Shown piece after piece: positions 24,731 through 32,370 of a stretch of 64,000 bases of DNA (the first letter of the stretch is position 1; each line of letters opens with the position of its first letter). The notes below the pieces were generated by a model, which was not told where the DNA came from, did no database searches, and saw nothing but the letters and a program-made list of their open reading frames with translations. The DNA lies in NCBI RefSeq assembly GCF_900086645.1, contig NZ_LT576451.1:1736001-1800000 (forward strand), written 5' to 3'. Origin of the DNA: Curtobacterium sp. 9128 (GTDB lineage Bacteria > Actinomycetota > Actinomycetes > Actinomycetales > Microbacteriaceae). Made by a program: the position numbers and the translations under genes.

Positions 24731-27700
24731 GTGCGCTACCCCCTCAATCGTGCTGACACGACCGGCCGTGCTGACGCGACCGACGCCGCTGCCGGCGTCA
24801 CCCCGTCCCCGAGCTTCCCCGCCGTCGAGCAGGGCATCCTCGCCTTCTGGAAGGGCGACGACACCTTCCAGGCCTCGATCGACCAGCGAGACGGCTGCGA
24901 CGAGTGGGTCTTCTACGACGGCCCGCCGTTCGCCAACGGCCTGCCGCACTACGGCCACCTGCTGACCGGGTACGCCAAGGACGTCTTCCCGCGCTACCAG
25001 ACGATGCGCGGCAAGCAGGTGCACCGCCGCTTCGGCTGGGACACCCACGGGCTCCCCGCCGAGCTCGAGGCGATGCGCCAGCTCGGCATCACCGAGAAGC
25101 ACGAGATCGACGAGATGGGCGTCGACGTCTTCAACGCCGCCGCGAAGAAGTCCGTGCTGCAGTACACCGACGAGTGGCAGGAGTACGTCACCCGTCAGGC
25201 GCGCTGGGTCGACTTCGAGAACGACTACAAGACGCTCGACGTCACGTACATGGAGAGCGTCCTCTGGGCGTGGAAGCAGCTCTGGGACAAGGGGCTGGCG
25301 TACGAGGGCTTCCGGGTCCTGCCGTACTGCTGGAACGACCAGACGCCGCTGTCGAACCACGAGCTGCGCATGGACGACGACGTCTACCAGATGCGCCAGG
25401 ACCAGTCGGTCACGGTGTCGTTCCCGTTGCAGGGCGCCCGCGCCTCCGAACTCGGACTCGACGGCGTCCGTGCCCTCGCCTGGACGACGACCCCGTGGAC
25501 GCTGCCGACGAACGCCGCGCTGGCAGTCGGACCGGCGGTCACGTACGTGGTGCTGCCGGCAGGGCCGGGAGGCTCGGCTGACGGCAGCGACGCGGGTTCC
25601 GTCCAGTACATGCTGGCGTCGGACACCGTGGCCGCCTACGCGAAGGACCTCGGGTACGAGTCGCCGGAGGCCGCTGTCGCGGCCGTCATGCGCGAGCTGC
25701 AGGGCTCCGAGCTCGACGGCGTCCGGTACGAGCGCCTCTTCGACGACCTCGCCGACACCGAGGGCATGGAGCACGCCTGGCAGGTCCTCGTCGCCGACTA
25801 CGTCGAGACCGGCGAGGGCACCGGCATCGTGCACCAGGCTCCCGCGTACGGCGCCGACGACCAGGTGGTCTGCGCCGCCGCCGGCATCCCCGTCGTGCTG
25901 TCCCTCGACGAGGGCGGCGTCTTCACGTCCCAGTTCCCGCTCGTCGCCGGCCACCTCTGGTCGGACGCGAACAAGCCGCTGACGAAGGCCGTGCGCGATG
26001 CCGGACGGCTGCTGCGCCAGGCGTCCTACGAGCACAGCTACCCGCACTGCTGGCGCTGCCGCAAGCCCCTCATCTACAAGGCCGTCTCGTCGTGGTTCGT
26101 CCGCGTCACCGAGTTCCGCGACCGGATGGGCGAGCTCAACCAGGACATCACCTGGGTCCCGGAGAACATCAAGGACGGCCAGTTCGGCAAGTGGGTCGGC
26201 AACGCCATCGACTGGTCGGTGTCCCGCAACCGCTACTTCGGCACGCCGATCCCGGTGTGGGTCTCCGACGACCCGGCGTACCCGCGGCAGGACGTCTACG
26301 GCTCGCTCGAGGAGATCGAGCGCGACTTCGGCCGGCTGCCGCTGAACGGCGACGGCGAGGTCGACCTGCACCGCCCGTTCATCGACGACCTCACCCGGCC
26401 GAACCCGGACGACCCCACGGGTGCGTCCACGATGCGCCGCATCACCGACGTGTTCGACGTGTGGTTCGACTCCGGGTCGATGCCGTACGCCCAGGTGCAC
26501 TACCCGTTCGAGAACCGCGAGTGGTTCGACACCCACAACCCGGCGGACTTCATCGTCGAGTACATCGGGCAGACCCGCGGCTGGTTCTACGTCATGCACG
26601 CGCTGTCGACGGCGCTGTTCGACCGTCCGGCGTTCCGCAACGTGGTCAGCCACGGCATCGTGCTCGGCTCCGACGGGCAGAAGATGTCGAAGTCGCTCCG
26701 GAACTACCCGGACGTCTCCGAGGTGTTCGACCGCGACGGCGCCGACGCGATGCGCTGGTTCCTGATGTCGTCGTCGGTGATCCGTGGTGGCAACCTCGTC
26801 GTCACCGAGGAGGGCATCCGCCAGGGCGTCCGCGAGTTCCTGCTGCCGTTCTGGTCGACGTACTACTTCTTCACGCTGTACGCGAACGCGTCGGGCGACG
26901 ACGGCGCAGCGACATCCGAGGGGTACGGGGCCTCGCGCAGCACCACGAGCACCGACGTGCTCGACCGGTACCTCCTCGCGAAGACCCGCGTGCTCGTCGA
27001 GGACGTCACGAAGCACCTCGACGCGCTCGACACCCCGCTCGCCGCGCAGGCCATCCGCGACTTCGCCGACGTGCTGACGAACTGGTACGTCCGGCGCTCG
27101 CGGGACAAGTTCTGGCTCGGCGCCGGATCGTCGGAGTCCGCGAAGGCCGCGTTCGACACGCTGTACACCGTGCTCGAGACGCTCGCCCGGGTCGCCGCCC
27201 CGCTCGCACCCCTCGTCACCGAGGAGGTCTGGAAGGGCCTGACCGGTGGTCGCAGCGTGCACCTGGAGGACTTCCCGGACGCGTCCGAGTTCCCCGCGGA
27301 CGACGCCCTCGTGGCCGCGATGGACCGCGTCCGCGACGTCGCCTCGAAGGGGCTCGCGCTCCGCAAGGCCACCGGCAAGCGCGTCCGGCTGCCGCTCGCG
27401 ACGCTGACGCTCGTGGTGCCGGACACCGCCGCCGTCGAGCCGTTCGTGGACATCCTCCGCGACGAGCTCAACGTCAAGCGGGTCGTCCTCGAGCCCCAGG
27501 CGGAGGAGTCCCTCGCGCAGTACGGCATCGAGCGGAAGCTCACCGTCAACGCCCGCGCCGCCGGTCCCCGCATCGGCAAGCAGGTGCAGCAGGTCATCCC
27601 GGCCGCCAAGAAGGGCGACTGGGTCGCGACCGAGTCCGGCGTCACCGTCGGCGGGATCGACCTGGTCGAGGGCGAGTACACGCTCGACCTCACCGTGGCC

Positions 27701-28039
27701 GACGAGGCGACCGTGGTGGCCTTCCTCGACGAGGGCGGATTCGTGGTGCTCGACACCGTGACCACCCCGGAGCTCGAGGCCGAGGGCCTCGCCCGCGACG
27801 TCGTCCGTGCCGTGCAGCAGGCCCGGCGCGAGGCCGACCTCGACGTCAGCGACCGCATCGTCCTGACGCTCCGTGCGGACGAGACGGCCGAGGCAGCGGT
27901 GCAGGCGCACCAGGAGCTGATCGCGAACGAGACCCTGACGACGACGCTGCAGCTGGTGGCCGCCGTGTTCGCGGAGGACGACCCGGCCACCGAGGTCGGT
28001 GACGGGGCGAAGGTGACCGTGGAGGTGGAGCGCGCATGA
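24731..28039 (+). CDS. ileS: Isoleucyl-tRNA synthetase, long eukaryote-like type
   Basis: 1102 residues from GTG 24731, which has AGGAG 7 nt upstream; a longer frame to 24683 runs into the T-box and is rejected. The class I motif is HYGH (73-76, [14 protein letters not shown]) rather than HIGH, and KMSKS is at 651-655. The editing domain and a long C-terminal region (ending near [15 protein letters not shown]) replace the zinc-finger tail of the E. coli form. This is the second bacterial IleRS type, known for low sensitivity to mupirocin; that phenotype is family knowledge, not seen here. The T-box upstream and the 4-nt overlap with folC define the transcript. Confidence 0.98.
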   Translation: MRYPLNRADTTGRADATDAAAGVTPSPSFPAVEQGILAFWKGDDTFQASIDQRDGCDEWVFYDGPPFANGLPHYGHLLTGYAKDVFPRYQTMRGKQVHRRFGWDTHGLPAELEAMRQLGITEKHEIDEMGVDVFNAAAKKSVLQYTDEWQEYVTRQARWVDFENDYKTLDVTYMESVLWAWKQLWDKGLAYEGFRVLPYCWNDQTPLSNHELRMDDDVYQMRQDQSVTVSFPLQGARASELGLDGVRALAWTTTPWTLPTNAALAVGPAVTYVVLPAGPGGSADGSDAGSVQYMLASDTVAAYAKDLGYESPEAAVAAVMRELQGSELDGVRYERLFDDLADTEGMEHAWQVLVADYVETGEGTGIVHQAPAYGADDQVVCAAAGIPVVLSLDEGGVFTSQFPLVAGHLWSDANKPLTKAVRDAGRLLRQASYEHSYPHCWRCRKPLIYKAVSSWFVRVTEFRDRMGELNQDITWVPENIKDGQFGKWVGNAIDWSVSRNRYFGTPIPVWVSDDPAYPRQDVYGSLEEIERDFGRLPLNGDGEVDLHRPFIDDLTRPNPDDPTGASTMRRITDVFDVWFDSGSMPYAQVHYPFENREWFDTHNPADFIVEYIGQTRGWFYVMHALSTALFDRPAFRNVVSHGIVLGSDGQKMSKSLRNYPDVSEVFDRDGADAMRWFLMSSSVIRGGNLVVTEEGIRQGVREFLLPFWSTYYFFTLYANASGDDGAATSEGYGASRSTTSTDVLDRYLLAKTRVLVEDVTKHLDALDTPLAAQAIRDFADVLTNWYVRRSRDKFWLGAGSSESAKAAFDTLYTVLETLARVAAPLAPLVTEEVWKGLTGGRSVHLEDFPDASEFPADDALVAAMDRVRDVASKGLALRKATGKRVRLPLATLTLVVPDTAAVEPFVDILRDELNVKRVVLEPQAEESLAQYGIERKLTVNARAAGPRIGKQVQQVIPAAKKGDWVATESGVTVGGIDLVEGEYTLDLTVADEATVVAFLDEGGFVVLDTVTTPELEAEGLARDVVRAVQQARREADLDVSDRIVLTLRADETAEAAVQAHQELIANETLTTTLQLVAAVFAEDDPATEVGDGAKVTVEVERA

Positions 28040-29493
28040 GCGACGACGACGAGAACGGCTTCGAGGACCAGACACCGGACGGCATCGAGATCCCGGTGGG
28101 TCCGGCCGGCGACGCCGACCCCACCGAGGTGGTGCCGTACGGGGGTGACGACGACGAGGTCAAGCGCGTCGAGGCCGCCCTGTACGCCCGGATCGGCGAG
28201 CAGTCGCCCGAGCACCGACTCACCGCGACCCGTCGCGCCGTCGAGCTCCTCGGCGACCCGCACCTCGCGTACCCGGTCATCCACATCACGGGCACGAACG
28301 GCAAGACGTCGACCGCGCGGATGACGGAGAGCATCGTCCGCGCGCACGGACTCCGCACCGGACTCATGACGAGCCCGCACCTGGTCTCGATCCGCGAGCG
28401 CATCGTCATCGACGGCGCCCCCATCGCCGCCGACCGGTTCGTGGAGAACTGGGACGACATCGTGCCGATCCTCGAGATGACCGACAAGGAGCTCACCGAC
28501 AAGGGCGAGCTCCCGCTGACGTTCTTCGAGGCGCTGACGGTGCTCGCGCTGGCGTGCTTCGCGGAGGCGCCGGTCGACGTCGCCGTGATCGAGGTCGGCA
28601 TGGGCGGCGAGTGGGACTCCACGAACGTCGTGCAGAGCCAGGTCGCGGTGTTCACCCCGATCGCGATCGACCACGCCAAGCAGCTCGGCAACACCGTCGC
28701 CGAGATCGCCCGCACGAAGTCGGGGATCGTCAAGCCGTCCTCCGCCGTCGTGTCGAGCGCGCAGGTGCCGGAGGCGCTCGCCGAACTCGAGCGCGCAGCC
28801 GAGCTCACCGAGTCCACGCTCGCCGTCGAGGGTGCAGGGTTCAGTGTCGTCGACGTGACCCCGGCGGTCGGCGGCCAGCTCATCACGGTGCAGGGCATCG
28901 CCGGGCGCTACGACGACCTGTTCGTGCCGCTCTTCGGCGGGTACCAGGCGCACAACGCCGCCGTGGCGATCGCCGCGGTCGAGTCGTTCATCGGCCGCGG
29001 TTCGCAGCCGCTCGACGAGGACGTCCTCAGCGAGGGGCTCGCCGGCGCCACGAGCCCGGGCCGGCTGCAGCCGATCGCCCAGGACCCGACCGTGGTCGTC
29101 GACGCAGCGCACAACCCGCACGGTGCCAAAGCGCTGGCCGAGGCACTGCCCGTCGCGTTCCCGTCCGGCCACGTCGTCGGCGTCGTCGGCATCCTCGCCG
29201 ACAAGGACGCCCGCGGCTTCGTCCGGGCGCTCAAGGACACGATCCAGACCTTCGTCGTCACGCAGCCGCCGGGGGAGCGCGCGCTCGACGCCGACGAGTT
29301 CGCCCGGGTCGTCGTGGACGAGGTCGGTGGTGAACGTGTGGTCGTCGAGCCCACCCTCGCCCAGGCCCTGCAGGAAGCGCGCGACCTGGCGGACGAGGCG
29401 GAGGCCGAGGACGCCATGGTGCTCGTCGCCGGCTCCATCGTGATGGTGGGCGCGGTCATGGACCTGGTGCACCAGGAAAGCGGGGCGAAGTGA
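28036..29493 (+). CDS. folC: Folylpolyglutamate / dihydrofolate synthase
   Basis: 485 residues, ATG overlapping the ileS stop by 4 nt. The Mur-ligase fold shows the P-loop [14 protein letters not shown], the substrate strand [13 protein letters not shown], the catalytic region [16 protein letters not shown] and [20 protein letters not shown]. The C-terminal domain has [14 protein letters not shown]. It adds glutamates to folates, and in many bacteria also makes dihydrofolate. An acidic N-terminal extension of ~45 residues ([12 protein letters not shown]...) precedes the core. The T-box may therefore also affect folC through translational coupling to ileS. Confidence 0.97.
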   Translation: MSDDDENGFEDQTPDGIEIPVGPAGDADPTEVVPYGGDDDEVKRVEAALYARIGEQSPEHRLTATRRAVELLGDPHLAYPVIHITGTNGKTSTARMTESIVRAHGLRTGLMTSPHLVSIRERIVIDGAPIAADRFVENWDDIVPILEMTDKELTDKGELPLTFFEALTVLALACFAEAPVDVAVIEVGMGGEWDSTNVVQSQVAVFTPIAIDHAKQLGNTVAEIARTKSGIVKPSSAVVSSAQVPEALAELERAAELTESTLAVEGAGFSVVDVTPAVGGQLITVQGIAGRYDDLFVPLFGGYQAHNAAVAIAAVESFIGRGSQPLDEDVLSEGLAGATSPGRLQPIAQDPTVVVDAAHNPHGAKALAEALPVAFPSGHVVGVVGILADKDARGFVRALKDTIQTFVVTQPPGERALDADEFARVVVDEVGGERVVVEPTLAQALQEARDLADEAEAEDAMVLVAGSIVMVGAVMDLVHQESGAK

Positions 29494-29888
29494 CGGACGC
29501 ACCACGAGCCTCCCGGCCGGCCAGGCGACCGCGTCGGGAACGCGGCGCGCAGGAGAGCCTCACCTCGATCGCGCTGATCCTCGAGGCGATCATGTTCTTC
29601 TTCCCGATGCTCGTCGTCTTCGGCAAGCACACCCTGCCCGCCGGATGGGCCTTCGGTGGCGGCATCGGCGCGATGATCGTCCTGGCGCTCGCGTCGCGGA
29701 TGATGGGCACCCGTGCCGGTGTATGGTTCGGGTGGCTGCTCCAGGCGGCCATCCTCGCCACCGGCTTCATCGAACCGTTCATGTTCGTCGTGGGCCTGGT
29801 GTTCCTGGTCCTGTGGGTGTTCTGCTTCGTCAAGGGCGGACAGCTCGACCGGATGAACGCCGCCCGGCGCGCCGCTGCCGAGGACTGA
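29490..29888 (+). CDS. DUF4233 membrane protein
   Basis: 132 residues from GTG 29490, overlapping the folC stop by 4 nt. A basic N-terminus (RASRPARRPRRERG) is followed by QESLTSIALILEAIMFFFPM and three more hydrophobic segments, ending in FCFVKGGQLDRMNAARR. This is the DUF4233 family, found in actinobacteria in just this place between folC and ndk. Function is unknown. The order and tight spacing suggest it is made with folC and ndk. Confidence 0.88.
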   Translation: MTDAPRASRPARRPRRERGAQESLTSIALILEAIMFFFPMLVVFGKHTLPAGWAFGGGIGAMIVLALASRMMGTRAGVWFGWLLQAAILATGFIEPFMFVVGLVFLVLWVFCFVKGGQLDRMNAARRAAAED

Positions 29889-29921
29889 CCACATCCACCC
29901 CCGAACCCCAGGGAGTACTGC

Positions 29922-30341
29922 GTGTCCGACTTCGAAGAGACCCTCGTCCTCGTCAAGCCCGACGGCGTCGCCCGCCAGCTCACCGGTGAGATCCTCCGCC
30001 GGATCGAAGCCAAGGGCTACGAGATCGTCGACCTGAAGATGCTGACGGCGCCGCGTGACCTGCTCGACGCGCACTACGAGGAGCACCAGGGCAAGCCGTT
30101 CTTCGAGCCGCTCGTGGAGTTCATGCAGTCCGGACCCGTCGTCGCCGTGCGCGTCGCCGGCAACGGTGCGATCGCGGGCTTCCGCTCGCTCGCCGGCACC
30201 ACCGACCCCACGAGTGCCGCACCCGGGACGATCCGTGGTGACCTCGGTCGTGACTGGGGTCTCAAGGTGCAGCAGAACCTCGTGCACGGCTCGGACAGCA
30301 CCGAGTCCGCCGCGCGCGAGCTCGGCCTCTGGTTCGCCTGA
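29922..30341 (+). CDS. ndk: Nucleoside diphosphate kinase
   Basis: 139 residues from GTG 29922 with GGGAG 8-9 nt upstream. The phosphohistidine is His122 in NLVHGSDSTESA, the family signature. ETLVLVKPDGVAR starts the fold and GPVVAVRVAG the nucleotide pocket strand. It balances NTP and dNTP pools by transferring gamma-phosphate via the histidine. It ends the ileS-folC-DUF4233-ndk block; a large palindrome follows 30 bp later. Confidence 0.98.
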   Translation: MSDFEETLVLVKPDGVARQLTGEILRRIEAKGYEIVDLKMLTAPRDLLDAHYEEHQGKPFFEPLVEFMQSGPVVAVRVAGNGAIAGFRSLAGTTDPTSAAPGTIRGDLGRDWGLKVQQNLVHGSDSTESAARELGLWFA

Positions 30342-30370
30342 CGCCGGCGCAGCCTGAGCCCGGCGCAGCT

Positions 30371-30432
30371 CGCACAACGAAAAGCACACCGCACCACGGA
30401 GACCCGTGGTGCGGTGTGCTTTTGGTTGTGCG
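30371..30432. repeat. Intergenic palindrome of the GCACAACC family, copy 2
   Basis: Left half CGCACAACGAAAAGCACACC then GCACCACGG, right half CCGTGGTGCGG then TGTGCTTTTGGTTGTGCG; the 29-bp arms pair with one mismatch around AGAC. It lies between the converging ndk and dsbA-like genes. Outer arms and the CGCACCACGG core match the copy at 12635. Confidence 0.92.
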
Positions 30433-30469
30433 GGGGAGCGGGACGCATCCGCGCCGAGCCGCAGACCGC

Positions 30470-31339
30470 CTAGTTCTTGACGGCCCCGCCGTTCTGCTCG
30501 ACGAACGCGGCGAACGCGTCGGCGTCGGTCCAGGCGTTCGTACCGGTCGCGTTGTACTGCTTGCCGTTGACGATCACCGTCGGGGTGCCGGTCAGCTTGT
30601 CGAGGCTCGAGTTCGCGAGCGGCTGGGTCAGCGCACGGTTGGTGGCGTCCGCGACCCACCCGGCGAACTTCTGGTCGGTGATGCACGAGGCGACGTTCTT
30701 GTTCGTGGCCCCGGCGTCCTTGGCGATCGAAGCCAGCTTGGCGTTCGTCAGGCCGCGGGTGCCCTCTGACGGCTGGTTCTCGTAGAACGCGGTGTTCACG
30801 TCGAGGAAGGCGTCGGGGTCGTAGTTCGCGACGCAGGCGGCCGCTGCTGCCGAGCGCGTGGAGTACTTGGAGCCGAGCGAGGACCGGTCGAGCAGGTTGA
30901 ACGGGTGCACCTCGAGCGTGGCGGAACCGCTCTGCACCCACTGCTTGATCTGGCTCATGTTGCCGGTCTCGAACTGGTTGCAGATCGGGCACATGTAGTC
31001 CTCGTACACGGTGATGTTCGCGACCGAGTCGTCCTGCTTGGTGGCCGTCGGCTTGCCGCCCTCGGGGATGCCCTTGGTCTCCACCGGCACGATCTTGCCG
31101 TTCTGCCCCTGCAGCACGATGCCGTCGCTCGCCATGTTCTTGGGCCCGGGGCCCGCTGGCTGGATCGAGTTCGCGATGACCAGCACGACGACGGCGATGA
31201 CGGCGAGGGAGCCGACGATGATGCCGCTGATCGTCAGCGTCTTGTTGCGGCGCTTGCGGGCCTTCTCCTTCGCGCGCTGGGCGGCGGCGCGCTCCCGGGC
31301 CGCGTTCCTGCGAGCCTTCTTGCTCTCGTTGTCGCTCAT
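30470..31339 (-). CDS. DsbA-like membrane-anchored thioredoxin-fold oxidoreductase
   Basis: 289 residues. A highly basic cytoplasmic tail (~33 residues) is followed by one transmembrane helix (ISGIIVGSLAVIAVVVLVIA). The extracytoplasmic part carries the redox motif CPIC (Cys117, Cys120 in DYMCPICNQFE) and the cis-proline loop LTGTPTVIVNG. An inserted helical domain fits the DsbA/DSBA-like fold. It should introduce disulphides into secreted proteins and be reoxidised by the VKOR protein encoded just upstream on the same strand. The two form the actinobacterial oxidative folding pair. Confidence 0.93.
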   Translation of the reverse strand: MSDNESKKARRNAARERAAAQRAKEKARKRRNKTLTISGIIVGSLAVIAVVVLVIANSIQPAGPGPKNMASDGIVLQGQNGKIVPVETKGIPEGGKPTATKQDDSVANITVYEDYMCPICNQFETGNMSQIKQWVQSGSATLEVHPFNLLDRSSLGSKYSTRSAAAAACVANYDPDAFLDVNTAFYENQPSEGTRGLTNAKLASIAKDAGATNKNVASCITDQKFAGWVADATNRALTQPLANSSLDKLTGTPTVIVNGKQYNATGTNAWTDADAFAAFVEQNGGAVKN

Positions 31340-31406
31340 CGAGAACGAGCGTAACGGGTGGCGACGCGCCCGAGGGTCGCCCTGGCTGAGAAGAGTCCAG
31401 GAATCA

Positions 31407-31420
31407 GGTGACGTGTCACC
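31407..31420. promoter_or_regulatory. Short palindrome between the VKOR and DsbA-like genes
   Basis: GGTGACGTGTCACC is an inverted repeat with 6-bp arms and a 2-bp centre in the 94-bp spacer upstream of the dsbA-like start. It may be a regulator site or a processing hairpin. Confidence 0.4.
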
Positions 31421-31433
31421 GAGTGCGATGGGA

Positions 31434-32033
31434 TCAGAGGGTCGACAGCACCGTCGGGAAGACGATGAGGATCGACACGGCGATCACCAGGTAGTTCGCC
31501 AGCGGGAACGCCCAGCAGAACGGCAGCAGCGTCTTCCCGATGCGCTGTGCTCCGGGGCCGAAGGTTCCGCGCGCCATGTTCCAGATCGTGAAGACCCAGA
31601 ACAGCGGGATCGTCATCGACCACACGAGCATGCACCACGGGCACAGGTACCCGATGAACCAGACGGTCTGCGAGAACAGCCACGTCACGAACACCCACGC
31701 CAGGAAGAGACCGGCGTTGAACGCGATCCAGAACCACTTGGCCCCGCGGATGCCGGCGAGCAGCGCCACGCCGACCGCGATCGGCGCGACGAAGCCCATC
31801 AGGCCGAGCAAGGGGTTCGGGAACCCGAAGAGGTGACCCTGCGCGCTCGCCATCACGTTCGAGCAGTTGACGAACGGGCTGACGTCGCAGGACAGCACCG
31901 CCTGCGGGTTCTCGTACTTCTGGAACTCGTCGAGCACGAGCCGGAACGAGGCGTACAGACCCACCGCCCCCGTGACGAGCAGCAGGATCGCGATCGCGAC
32001 CGGACGACGGGTGGTGGGTGCAGTCGTACTCAC
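31434..32033 (-). CDS. VKOR family quinone-dependent disulphide oxidase
   Basis: 199 residues, about five transmembrane helices. The four VKOR cysteines are present: the loop pair Cys49 and Cys57 (LSCDVSPFVNCSNV) and the active-site CPWC (Cys131, Cys134 in GYLCPWCMLVW). NPLLGLMGF matches the conserved quinone-site stretch. Electrons from DsbA-like partners pass via the loop pair to CPWC and to menaquinone. It is the upstream gene of the pair with the DsbA-like protein 94 bp away. It starts divergently from the RNase E leader. Confidence 0.95.
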   Translation of the reverse strand: MSTTAPTTRRPVAIAILLLVTGAVGLYASFRLVLDEFQKYENPQAVLSCDVSPFVNCSNVMASAQGHLFGFPNPLLGLMGFVAPIAVGVALLAGIRGAKWFWIAFNAGLFLAWVFVTWLFSQTVWFIGYLCPWCMLVWSMTIPLFWVFTIWNMARGTFGPGAQRIGKTLLPFCWAFPLANYLVIAVSILIVFPTVLSTL

Positions 32034-32284
32034 GCCGACATCATGACATGGCGGTCTGCGCCTACCCGGGCCTCGCGTGCGATGATGGGGAGGTCACGCG
32101 GCCGATCCGTGTGACGACGAGAGCTTTCCGGGCGCATGCCCGGACGATCAGGCGCGGTGAGAGCGTGCCGTGACCGGACGACGCGTCACTCCGACGCCGA
32201 GCCGAGCGGAGCCGGGTGCTCCGCACGGATCGTGCGCGGACCGCATGAAGATGTCGACGCCGGACGGTCACGAACCCAGCGAGT

Positions 32285-32350
32285 GCGGGCGGCGGGGTCG
32301 CCGCCCGCCACAACAACAGAGTTCCCGCCGCCCCTCGGGGTGAGGGCGGG
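32285..32350 (+). promoter_or_regulatory. Structured RNase E leader: two strong hairpins
   Basis: A perfect 10-bp hairpin GCGGGCGGCG / CGCCGCCCGC (32285-32308, loop GGGT) is followed by CCCGCC / GGCGGG with an inner CCCC / GGGG (32324-32350). The second ends 3 bp before GAGGAG, the rne ribosome binding site. The rest of the 337-bp spacer (32034-32284) has no gene that I can support. Leader-based autoregulation of RNase E is known elsewhere; here it is inference. Confidence 0.5.
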
Positions 32351-32370
32351 GTCGAGGAGTGCACCAGCAC

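Noticed and set aside
24614-28075. 1153-codon open frame on the minus strand opposite ileS
   Set aside because: Antisense shadow of ileS, also running through the T-box.
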